64,000 nucleotides of DNA, taken from positions 1 through 64,000 of the forward strand of contig DASXPG010000106.1 of NCBI GenBank assembly GCA_036493755.1. The letters run 5' to 3'. Shown piece by piece: positions 27,195 through 34,872 of the stretch. This stretch comes from DASXPG01 sp036493755 (lineage in GTDB: Bacteria > Gemmatimonadota > Gemmatimonadetes > Gemmatimonadales > JACORV01). The notes below the pieces were generated by a model. The model did not search any database, was not told the DNA's origin, and was given only the letters and a program-made list of their open reading frames with translations. How positions within the stretch are numbered: position 1 is the stretch's first letter; each line of letters begins with the position of its first letter. Made by a program: the position numbers and the translations under genes.

Positions 27195-28270
27195 TGCAGG
27201 CTCATGCGCTGGTGATGCCGGACTTCAACACCTGGTGGCCACCCGCCGCGGCGGCGATCGGCGGCCTCGTGGTCGGAGTCCTGGTCCGCCGGACGGTGCT
27301 GACCTGGCTCGCCAGGTTGGCGGCGAAGTCGGCCTGGAGGTTCGACGATGTCCTGATCGCGTCGATCAACGGCCCGGTCGTCATCTGGTTCGTGCTGCTG
27401 GGACTGCGGCTCGCGGTGCGGATGATGCCGCTGACCGACGCCGCCGATCATACCATCGGCACCATCATCCTGATCGTCGGCATCCTGTCGGTCACCTGGG
27501 CCCTGGCGCGGTTCACGGCGCGGATGCTCAAGATCGTCGCGTCGCACCGCCTGCCGAACGTCAGCCTGCTGGCCAACCTCTCGCAGGTCATCGTCTTCTC
27601 CATCGGCGTGCTCATCATCTTCGACACGATGGGCCTCCACATCGGCGCCGTCCTCGGCGCCCTCGGCATCGGCGGCCTCGCCGTCGGCCTCGCCCTCCAG
27701 GATACCCTGGCAAATTTCTTTGCCGGCCTGCGCATCATCGCGGCGCACACGATCCGCAGCGGCGATCACGTGAAACTCGAGACCGGCCAGGAAGGGGTGA
27801 TCGAGGACATCAGCTGGGGCTTGACGACGGTGCGCGAAGGCGCGGGGAACATGATCATCGTTCCCAACTCCCGGCTCGGCACCATGATCGTGATCAACTA
27901 CGCGCTGCCGGCGGCGGCCCAGAACGTCACCGTCGACCTGGGCGTCGGCTACGATGCCGACCTGGACCAGGTCGAGAAGGTGGTGCTCGACGTGGCCCGG
28001 GAGACGCTGCGATCGGTACCCGAGGGGATGCCGGACTTCATTCCGGCGCTGCGCTTCAAGGAATTTGGTGAGTACTCGATCAAGTTCTTCGTGGTACTGC
28101 AGGCCAAGAGCCAGGGCGACCGGTGGGCCGTGGTCTCGGACTTCATCAAGCGGCTGCATCGCCGCTTCGAGAAGGAGGGAATCCTGATCCCGCTGCCGCA
28201 CCGGGTGGTGGTGACGCGGAGCGGGGACCCTAAGCCCGAGAATCCGCCCGCGTCGCCGGCTTCCCGCTAA
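27191..28270 (+). CDS. MscS-family mechanosensitive channel
   Basis: 359 residues if the GTG at 27191 is used (4-base overlap with DUF72); the ATG at 27194 is equally possible. Four or five N-terminal helices are followed by the pore-lining helix, rich in Gly/Ala (GAVLGALGIGGLAVGLALQDTLANFFAGL). The cytoplasmic beta-domain has RSGDHVKLETGQEGVIEDI and the Pro-Asn-Ser motif VPNSRL, then a C-terminal alpha/beta domain. Such channels release small solutes on hypo-osmotic shock. It faces a trehalose operon, and its last 41 bases overlap the convergent hydrolase gene. Confidence 0.93.
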   Translation: MMQAHALVMPDFNTWWPPAAAAIGGLVVGVLVRRTVLTWLARLAAKSAWRFDDVLIASINGPVVIWFVLLGLRLAVRMMPLTDAADHTIGTIILIVGILSVTWALARFTARMLKIVASHRLPNVSLLANLSQVIVFSIGVLIIFDTMGLHIGAVLGALGIGGLAVGLALQDTLANFFAGLRIIAAHTIRSGDHVKLETGQEGVIEDISWGLTTVREGAGNMIIVPNSRLGTMIVINYALPAAAQNVTVDLGVGYDADLDQVEKVVLDVARETLRSVPEGMPDFIPALRFKEFGEYSIKFFVVLQAKSQGDRWAVVSDFIKRLHRRFEKEGILIPLPHRVVVTRSGDPKPENPPASPASR

Positions 28271-28892
28271 GAACCGACCGCATCCAGCTGGCCGTCTCAT
28301 CGGCAATTTCGTCCATCACCGGCTGGTCGCCGCCGCGGATCTTCTTCGGAACCTTGAAGCTGTGATCCCCGCCTTCGACCGGATGCAGCGTCACCTCGGC
28401 GCCTAACAACTCGATGATCCCGCCCAGCAGCCCGGGCTGCGCGAATTCATCGCGCGATCCCTGGATGAAGAGCATCGGCACCTTCACCTTCGCCAGGTGG
28501 GCGGCGCGCTCGGTGCCCGGCCGGCCCGGGGCGTGCAGGGGGAAGCCGAGAAAGACCAGCCCGCGCACGCCGGCCAACGGTTCCTCGGATTGCGCCGTGG
28601 AGGTCATGCGGCCACCGAACGATTTCCCTCCGGCGAAGAGCGGCACGCCCGGCGCGGCTTTCGCCGCTTCGGCCACCGCCTCGCGGACCCGCGCCGCGGC
28701 AACCGGCGGCGAGTCGGTCCGGCTCTTCTTCTGCTCCATGTAGAGAAACTCGTACCGGAACGTCCCGATGCCGCAAGCGGCAAGTGCCGTCGCGCACGAC
28801 TCCATGAAGGGATGATCCATCCCCGCGCCGGCGCCGTGGGCGAACACGTAGACGGCGGCAGCGTCATCCGGGAGAACGAGGCAGTGATTCAG
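28230..28892 (-). CDS. alpha/beta hydrolase (KANL3/Tex30-like)
   Basis: About 220 residues. No ATG, GTG or TTG lies close to the expected start. A CTG at 28892 overlaps the TGA of the GH15 gene as CTGA, in the manner of an ATGA coupling, and gives a protein of family length; a GTG inside YVFAHGAG would delete the first strand. Motifs are FAHGAGAGMDHPFM (oxyanion region), GGKSFGGRM (nucleophile elbow with Ser), an Asp in QGSRDEF and His in GGDHSF. Family members are predicted hydrolases of unknown substrate. It is last in the trehalose operon and overlaps mscS by 41 bases tail to tail. Confidence 0.82.
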   Translation of the reverse strand: MNHCLVLPDDAAAVYVFAHGAGAGMDHPFMESCATALAACGIGTFRYEFLYMEQKKSRTDSPPVAAARVREAVAEAAKAAPGVPLFAGGKSFGGRMTSTAQSEEPLAGVRGLVFLGFPLHAPGRPGTERAAHLAKVKVPMLFIQGSRDEFAQPGLLGGIIELLGAEVTLHPVEGGDHSFKVPKKIRGGDQPVMDEIADETASWMRSVLSGKPATRADSRA

Positions 28893-30745
28893 ATGAGCCC
28901 CGTGGGACCGACTTCGGCGGCGGGCGAGACGCCCCCGCGCAGTTTCTCGAGGATCGTCGCGGTGTTGATCAAGGCCGCATGGGACAGTCCCTGCGGAAAG
29001 TTGCCCATCTGCGCTCCCGTCAGCGGGTCGATTTCCTCGGCGAGCAGCCCCATCGCATTGGAGCGGCGCAGCAGATTCTTGAAGAGCCGCTCGGCTTCCG
29101 CGAGCTCGCCGATCATCGCGAGGTTCTGGATCACCCAGAAACTGCAGAAGATGAACGCCCCTTCGTCGCCGGTGAGGCCATCCTCGGAACGATAACGGTA
29201 GATCAGCTCCTCGACCGGCGTGGCCAGCTCCTTGCGCACGGCGTCGAGCGTCCCGCGCACCCGCGGGTCGCCGTGGGGAAGGAAACGGACCTTGGGAACG
29301 ACCAGCAGCGCCGCGTCGAGCGCCGGATGATCGTACGACTGGATGAAGGTGTTGCGCGCGGTATCGAAACCTCTCTCGAGGATTTCGGCACGCAGCTTCT
29401 CGGCTTCCCGCCGCCAGGCGCCGGTGTCGCCCGGGAGCGAGTGGCGCTCGGCGAGCGCGGCGCCGTGGTCGAGGGTGACCCACGCCATGATCTTGCTGAA
29501 GACGTGATGCCGCGGCGCGACGCGCGGCTCCCAGATCGAGAAATCGGGCTCGCTCCAGTGCCGGCTGGTCCAATCGATCAGCCCATGCAGGGAAATCCAG
29601 GTGCCTTCGCTGACCGTGCGGCTCGTGCCCCACTCGGCGACGGTCGCGAGCAGCTCGCCGTAGACGTCCATCTGGAATTGATCGACGGCCCCGTTGCCGA
29701 TGCGCACCGGGCCCAGACCCCGCCAGCCGCGAAGGTGCTCGAGGATCTTCTCCTCCGGCGGACGACGCGCGTCGGTGGCGTACATGATCTGGATGTAACG
29801 TCCATCCTCGCGGCGGCAGACCCGCTTGAGAAAACCCATGAACGCTTCGGTCTCCTCGGTATAGCCGAGTCCTTCGAAGGCCTGGAGCACGAAAGCGGCG
29901 TCCCGCAGCCAGACGTAGCGGTAGTCCCAGGTGCGGCCACCCTGGGTCGATTCGGGAAGCGAGGTCGTCGGCGCGGCGACGATCGCGCCGGTCGGCTCGC
30001 AGCAGAGCAGCTTGAGGGCCAGCACGCTGCGCTCGACCTCGGCACGATAGGGTCCGTTGTACTGCATCTTCGCCGACCAGGCGTCCCAGTAGCGCACGGT
30101 ATCGTCCAGCGTCGCGTCGCAATCGTGCGACGCAAGCGGACGTACTTCGTCGTCGTCGAAGGTCATCACGAACCAGGCCTGCGCGCCCTCTTCGAGGGTC
30201 AGCGTGCCGCTCGCGCCGGATTCACTCAGCGACCAATCGATGCCGTCCGATGCGCAGAGGGTGACGACGTCGTCGAAACGGTCCGAGGCCATGAACCCGG
30301 CACGACGACCGGTGACGCGCGTGGGCGTCGCGGCGTATTCGAGTCGTGGCTCCCAGATGACCTGCGCCGGAACCGATCCGCGGACCGCGCGCAGCCGGCG
30401 CATGATCCGTCCGAAGCGGCCGCGTCGCGGCCCGACCGGCATGAAATCGAGCAGCTCGAGGGCACCGACGCCTTCCTGCGGACGAAACGTGGTGGAAAGC
30501 ACGTTGGTGCCGGGGAGGTAGCGTTGCTCGGAGATCGACGCGACACTCGGCCCGATCAACCAGCGCCCGCCGCGCTCTTCGTCGAGCAATGCGGCGAAGG
30601 TGGTGGGGGAATCAAAACGCGGCAGACAACAGAAATCGATGGTGCCGTCGCACGCGACCAGCGCCGCCGTGTTGAGATCACCAATGACGCCGTGCTCGTG
30701 AATCGCGCGATAGCTCACGGCGTACCGCGGCCAGCGGGACCGCAC
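28889..30745 (-). CDS. glycoside hydrolase family 15 protein (glucoamylase/trehalase-like)
   Basis: 618 residues from a GTG at 30745; a second GTG ten codons later is possible. The N-terminal beta-sandwich has the family signature IGDLNTAALVACDGTIDFCCLPRFDSP. The (alpha/alpha)6 barrel carries TWDYRYVWLRDAAFVLQAF, GNGAVDQFQMDVYGELL and LAEEIDPLTGAQMGNFPQ, which hold the conserved acid residues. There is no signal peptide, so it is cytoplasmic. GH15 proteins of this type hydrolyse alpha-glucosides, and some are trehalases; the position behind otsA and otsB favours trehalose turnover here, an inference. It starts 55 bases after otsB. Confidence 0.9.
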   Translation of the reverse strand: MRSRWPRYAVSYRAIHEHGVIGDLNTAALVACDGTIDFCCLPRFDSPTTFAALLDEERGGRWLIGPSVASISEQRYLPGTNVLSTTFRPQEGVGALELLDFMPVGPRRGRFGRIMRRLRAVRGSVPAQVIWEPRLEYAATPTRVTGRRAGFMASDRFDDVVTLCASDGIDWSLSESGASGTLTLEEGAQAWFVMTFDDDEVRPLASHDCDATLDDTVRYWDAWSAKMQYNGPYRAEVERSVLALKLLCCEPTGAIVAAPTTSLPESTQGGRTWDYRYVWLRDAAFVLQAFEGLGYTEETEAFMGFLKRVCRREDGRYIQIMYATDARRPPEEKILEHLRGWRGLGPVRIGNGAVDQFQMDVYGELLATVAEWGTSRTVSEGTWISLHGLIDWTSRHWSEPDFSIWEPRVAPRHHVFSKIMAWVTLDHGAALAERHSLPGDTGAWRREAEKLRAEILERGFDTARNTFIQSYDHPALDAALLVVPKVRFLPHGDPRVRGTLDAVRKELATPVEELIYRYRSEDGLTGDEGAFIFCSFWVIQNLAMIGELAEAERLFKNLLRRSNAMGLLAEEIDPLTGAQMGNFPQGLSHAALINTATILEKLRGGVSPAAEVGPTGLI

Positions 30746-30800
30746 CTCGTTACGTCCATGTCCTTGTCTACCCAGATGAACGGCGGGAGAGCCCGGGGCC

Positions 30801-31547
30801 TCACCGGCGCTGCTCGCGGCCGGCGCCGGCCAGCCAGCGCCGCACCGCCGTGACGTCGGGCAGCCGCCACCGTGCTGCGCTCGCGCCCGCGCCGACCCTG
30901 ATCGTATGGCCGCCCAGCTCGTTCACCACCGCGAAGGCGTCTTCGTCGGTGCGGTCGTCACCGAGATACACGGGAAGCCGGCCGCGAAATGGCGATTCCC
31001 GCAGGAAGGCCCGTACCGCCGATCCCTTGTTGGCGCCCGCGGGCCGAAGCTCCGCCACGCGGTGACCGCGCTGCAGCCGATGGCTGTGGCCCAGCCGCGC
31101 GAGCTCGGCCCGGAGCAGGCGGTGCACGTAACCCGCAAGCCGTGGCACGCGGCGATAGTGCAGCGCGAGCGATTGACCCTTGTCCTCGAGCAGCAGGCGG
31201 GGATGGTTCTCGACGCGGGTCCGCAGACGTCCCCGGGCATCATCGAGGAGTGCAGCGTCCGATGCGCACACCGTGTTGCCACCGGGCGCCAGGCGTCGCT
31301 CGGCGCCATGCTGGCCCGCCATCGGCAGGCGCAGCGCCGGGAAGAGGCGGTCGAGGTCGGCAAGCGAACGGCCGCTCACCAGCGCGACCGCGCCGCCGGT
31401 CGCGCGCATCAGTACGTCGAGCACGTGGAGCAATGCCCGGTCGGCCTTCACGCCATGCGGCACGGGTTTCAGCCGCAGCAGCGTGCCATCGACATCGATC
31501 ATGTACGCCCAGGCCGGGCTCGCCGCGGGAGGCTGACCTCGTGTCAC
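30801..31547 (-). CDS. otsB: trehalose-6-phosphate phosphatase
   Basis: 248 residues from a GTG at 31547 whose GTGA overlaps the otsA stop. It is a HAD-superfamily phosphatase: IDVDGTLLRL carries the catalytic Asp pair, ALVSGRSL is motif II, NKGSAVRAFL supplies the Lys, and YLGDDRTDEDAF the metal-binding acids of motif IV. The short VTRGQPPAASPAWAYM opening before the first strand is normal for the family. It dephosphorylates trehalose-6-phosphate made by the adjacent synthase. Confidence 0.93.
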   Translation of the reverse strand: MTRGQPPAASPAWAYMIDVDGTLLRLKPVPHGVKADRALLHVLDVLMRATGGAVALVSGRSLADLDRLFPALRLPMAGQHGAERRLAPGGNTVCASDAALLDDARGRLRTRVENHPRLLLEDKGQSLALHYRRVPRLAGYVHRLLRAELARLGHSHRLQRGHRVAELRPAGANKGSAVRAFLRESPFRGRLPVYLGDDRTDEDAFAVVNELGGHTIRVGAGASAARWRLPDVTAVRRWLAGAGREQRR

Positions 31548-33805
31548 GCGCGGCCGCCGCTGCGCGCCGCGCCGGAGCCCGACAGCCGCTCGGATACGAC
31601 GCTGCGACCGAACAGGCGTCGGCGGCTTCGCATCTCCGCGGCATCGATGAGCATGCGTCCCGCCCAGCGGTAGACGTTGAATTCCTGGATCAGCGCCCGC
31701 ATCAGGCGCATGCGGGCCCGCTGTTCGCCCTCCGGCATGGTCAGGGCCATGTACAGGCCGGTCGCGCACTGGTCGGTATCGTACGGGTTGACGATGATCG
31801 CCTCCGGAAGCTCCCGCGCCGCGCCGGTGAACTGGCTGAGCACCAGCACGCCGCGTTCGTCGTCCCGGGCGGCCACGAACTCCTTCGCCACCAGGTTCAT
31901 GCCGTCGTGCAGACTACTGACGAAGCACAGGTCCGCTGCCCGGTAGTACTCGTACACATTTTCCGGCTCGTGGTGGGCGGCGGTGAACATGATCGGAGGA
32001 TGTGCGGCCGAGGCGAATCGCCCGTTGATCCGCTCCACCAGCGCACGCACCCGGGCTTCGTAGTGTTGGTACTCCTCGATCCGGCTGCGGGTCGGTGCGC
32101 CAATCTGAATGAAAGTGAAACGGCCGACCAGCTCGGGATGAAGCTCCAGCAGCCGCTCGACCGCGCGCAGCCGTTCCTCGATTCCCTTGGTATAGTCGAG
32201 ACGATCGATGCCGGCGCCGATCGCATGAGTCGACGGCAATCCATGACGGGCCCGCACCCGCAGGCGGCAGGCCTCCACGGGCTCGGCGATCAGCGCCGGC
32301 GGAAGCGGCCAGCCGATGGAAATCGGGTAGCGCTTGACCGCGGTCGGCGATCCTCGGTACGAGACGGTGAACGTCTCCCGGTCCACCCGCGCCTCCAGCG
32401 ACCGATCGACCGTGTCCACGAAGTTGTTGCGGTGGAATTGGGTATGAAACCCGAGGATGCTGCTGCCCAGCAGGCCATCGAGCAGCTCCTCGCGCCAAGG
32501 GCAGATACCGAAGGCCTCGGGGTTTGGCCAGGGAATGTGCCAGAAGGTCACGATGGTGGCGTCGGGCAGCGCCTCGCGGATCATTCGGGGCGCCAGCGCC
32601 AGATGATAGTCCTGGACCAGGACGATGGGGTCGGACGAGGAGCTCTCCTCCACTACCGCGTCCGCAAAGCGCTGGTTGACGCGGCGATACTGCTCCCAGT
32701 CGGCGCCGCGAAAAATCGGTCGCACATGGGCGATGTGGCACAGCGGCCAGAGCCCCTCGTTCGCAAAACCGAAGTAGTAGCCCGACTCCTCCTCGCTGGT
32801 CAGCCAGATCCGCCGAATGCGATAGGCCGGCTGCTCCGGCGGAATTCCGACCCGGTCGTTCGCGTCGACGACCTCACGGTCGGCGGACCCGCTGCCGTGG
32901 GCGATCCAGGTTCCCGAGCAGGCGCGCATGATCGGTTCCAGCGCCGTCACCAGGCCGCTGGCGGGACGCTGGATCACGATCTCGGTGCCGCGTCGGACGT
33001 GGATGTAGGGCTCGCGATTCGACAGTACGATGATTTCCTGGCCACGCAGCTCACGATGCAGCAGGTCCCGCAGCGTGTCCGGGCCCCACGTGATGTAGTC
33101 GTGGTGTCGCTCGCGATGCTCCGCGTCGAGGTCGCGAATCAGCGCCCGCAGATCGTCGGCGATGGGACGGAACTCGGGCAGCTCCGGTGCCGCGACCGGC
33201 CGCAGTAATCCTTCTCCTCGCAGCAGCGCGCGCACCCCCTGCTCCCAGCCACGCCAGCTCAGCTGCGCGATGACGACGGTGATGAGCGAGACCGTGACCG
33301 CGAGCCCGACAAAGAAATAAAACAGGTATCGCCGGGTGTCCCGGCTCCGCCGGACCACGAAGCTCATGTCGTGGACCAGCACCAGCCGGCCGGCCGGCGC
33401 GCTATCGGTCGCCAGGGGTTTTACCGATACCAGCAGCGGGCCGTCGGGGCTTGCGAGCACGTGACCATCGGGGCCGGGATAGCGATCCAGCGAATCACAC
33501 GCCAGCGCCGCGGGCATGGTGGCGGTCGCGACCGGCGCGGCCGCGGGCGAGGAGCAGTACCCCACGGCGTACAACCGTTCGTCCTGGATGAGCCGCGCGA
33601 AGTACTGCAGCATGCGGCCGCGATTGGCGCCGCGGGTCAGGTCTTGAAGCGGTTCCTCCGCCGAAACGGCGATGAGGTTTGCCCGGATATCGAGGTCGCG
33701 GGTGAACCATTGAACGGTCAGGCGATTGACCAGGGGCTGCACCGCATATGCCAGTGCGCCAAGCGCCAGGAGCAACGGAATGATGAATCGCAGTGATAGC
33801 CGCAT
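31544..33805 (-). CDS. otsA: membrane-anchored trehalose-6-phosphate synthase with sensor-like N-terminus
   Basis: 753 residues, about 270 longer than typical OtsA. A membrane helix at about 6-26 and a second at about 165-185 enclose a roughly 135-residue extracytoplasmic domain containing two Cys (GYCSS and ALACDS). A HAMP-like coiled segment follows. The GT20 catalytic domain occupies about 255-740: GLVTALEP, VQDYHLALAPRMIR, HIPWPNPEAF, GIDRLDYTKGIEERLRA, SLHDGMNLVAKEFVAA. The enzyme joins glucose from a nucleotide sugar to glucose-6-phosphate. The layout is that of a receptor whose output module is a sugar synthase, so activity may respond to an external signal. It is first in the operon otsA-otsB-GH15-hydrolase. 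Confidence 0.93.
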   Translation of the reverse strand: MRLSLRFIIPLLLALGALAYAVQPLVNRLTVQWFTRDLDIRANLIAVSAEEPLQDLTRGANRGRMLQYFARLIQDERLYAVGYCSSPAAAPVATATMPAALACDSLDRYPGPDGHVLASPDGPLLVSVKPLATDSAPAGRLVLVHDMSFVVRRSRDTRRYLFYFFVGLAVTVSLITVVIAQLSWRGWEQGVRALLRGEGLLRPVAAPELPEFRPIADDLRALIRDLDAEHRERHHDYITWGPDTLRDLLHRELRGQEIIVLSNREPYIHVRRGTEIVIQRPASGLVTALEPIMRACSGTWIAHGSGSADREVVDANDRVGIPPEQPAYRIRRIWLTSEEESGYYFGFANEGLWPLCHIAHVRPIFRGADWEQYRRVNQRFADAVVEESSSSDPIVLVQDYHLALAPRMIREALPDATIVTFWHIPWPNPEAFGICPWREELLDGLLGSSILGFHTQFHRNNFVDTVDRSLEARVDRETFTVSYRGSPTAVKRYPISIGWPLPPALIAEPVEACRLRVRARHGLPSTHAIGAGIDRLDYTKGIEERLRAVERLLELHPELVGRFTFIQIGAPTRSRIEEYQHYEARVRALVERINGRFASAAHPPIMFTAAHHEPENVYEYYRAADLCFVSSLHDGMNLVAKEFVAARDDERGVLVLSQFTGAARELPEAIIVNPYDTDQCATGLYMALTMPEGEQRARMRLMRALIQEFNVYRWAGRMLIDAAEMRSRRRLFGRSVVSERLSGSGAARSGGRA

Positions 33806-33917
33806 CCAGCCTCAAGAGTATCGCGGACGAGGGTGCACATGTTGCCGGGACCGATATACGTTGATGAATGGGCAATACACTGCATGACGAGTTCCGTGCC
33901 GTGACGGTCGTGCGCGA

Positions 33918-34313
33918 ATGAGCCAGCCCGATCTTCCCGATGACGTCCGGCGGCTGATCCAGACCAGCATCCCGACGCTCGAGGCCCTGGAGATCGTGCT
34001 GCTGCTCGCCCGCGATCCCGGCCGGGAGTGGCACGCGCAGGCGATTCCGCAACTGCTGGTCCCGACGCCGGTCAGCGAAGCGGCGGTGTCCCAGTACCTC
34101 GCCGTTCTGGCGGAACAGGGCATCGTCTCCGTCCGTGACGATCAGCGGTTCGTGTATGAGCCGCGCACTCCGGAAATCACCCGTGCCATCGAGGGCCTGA
34201 TCGTCGCCTACCACCAGCGCCCCGTAACCCTCATCCGCACGGTCTACGCCAGCGCCGAGATGCGAACCATCCAATCGTTCGCCAGCGCCTTCCGGCTCAG
34301 GAGGGACGTCTAG
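33918..34313 (+). CDS. small winged-helix-like regulator candidate
   Basis: 131 residues. The predicted helices around TLEALEIVLLLARDPGREW and TPVSEAAVSQYLAVLAEQGIVSV, followed by RFVYEP, have the pattern of a winged helix with a recognition helix and wing. The C-terminal part (ITRAIEGLIVAYHQRPVTLIRTVYA) is helical, possibly for dimerisation. There is no sensor domain. It overlaps the next gene by 1 base (TAGTG), so it heads a three-gene cassette with two small membrane proteins. DNA binding is inferred from the fold pattern only. Confidence 0.75.
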   Translation: MSQPDLPDDVRRLIQTSIPTLEALEIVLLLARDPGREWHAQAIPQLLVPTPVSEAAVSQYLAVLAEQGIVSVRDDQRFVYEPRTPEITRAIEGLIVAYHQRPVTLIRTVYASAEMRTIQSFASAFRLRRDV

Positions 34314-34582
34314 TGGAAACGGTGAAGGTTGCCCTCTACGTCCTGGCGACGATCACCTGCCTCGCCTGCACGGCGCTGCTGATCCGCCAGTACCTCGACA
34401 CCCGGGCGCGCCTGTTGCTCTGGAGCGCGCTCTGCTTCGTGGGATTGTCGCTGAACAACCTGCTGCTCGTCGCCGATCTGGTGGTGTTTCCGGCGGTGGA
34501 CCTGCGGCTCTACCGGCACCTGGCGTCGCTGGCGGGCATGCTCTGTCTCCTCTACGGTTTCATCTGGGAGGCCGAGCGATGA
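34313..34582 (+). CDS. DUF5985-like small membrane protein
   Basis: 89 residues from a GTG overlapping the previous stop. Three hydrophobic helices are visible (VALYVLATITCLACTALLI, LLLWSALCFVGLSLNNLLLVA and LASLAGMLCLLYGFI). The pattern of Arg-Gln-Tyr after helix 1 and Leu-Asn-Asn in helix 2 resembles DUF5985 proteins, whose function is unknown. It is translationally coupled to a paralogue through ATGA, which suggests a heteromeric membrane unit. Confidence 0.75.
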   Translation: METVKVALYVLATITCLACTALLIRQYLDTRARLLLWSALCFVGLSLNNLLLVADLVVFPAVDLRLYRHLASLAGMLCLLYGFIWEAER

Positions 34583-34857
34583 GGCTCTGGTTCATCGATT
34601 TTCTGGGTGGCGCCGTGACCGTGACGTACCTCGTCGCCGGGCTCTTCTTCCTGCGTTTCTGGCGCCGCTCGCGGGATTCCCTCTTCCTCGGCTTCGGCTG
34701 CGCCTTTCTCCTCATGACGTTGAACCAGGTCCTTGCCTCCTGGCTCGGCTCGGACAACGAGCGTACCGGCTACACCTACGTCCTGCGGATCCTCGGTTTT
34801 CTGTGGATCCTCTACGCCATCGTTCGCAAGAACGTGGGGGCGCGGCCGCGGGCCTGA
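34579..34857 (+). CDS. DUF5985-like small membrane protein, paralogue
   Basis: 92 residues with three helices. It shares with the preceding protein a helix, an aromatic/basic loop (FWRRSRDSLFLGFG), then FLLMTLNQVLASWLG, and a last helix ending LWILYAIVRKN. The start overlaps the preceding stop by 4 bases. It faces the convergent ClC gene, leaving only 15 bases between stops and no clear terminator. The gene order regulator-DUF5985-DUF5985 suggests a dedicated small sensing or signalling module, not proven. Confidence 0.75.
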   Translation: MRLWFIDFLGGAVTVTYLVAGLFFLRFWRRSRDSLFLGFGCAFLLMTLNQVLASWLGSDNERTGYTYVLRILGFLWILYAIVRKNVGARPRA

Positions 34858-34872
34858 TTCATCCGCGGGCGC

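Noticed and set aside
28893..30122. Fusion of the hydrolase with a long upstream frame
   Set aside because: The upstream part is an Arg/Ala-rich shadow of the GH15 gene in another frame and shows no domain.
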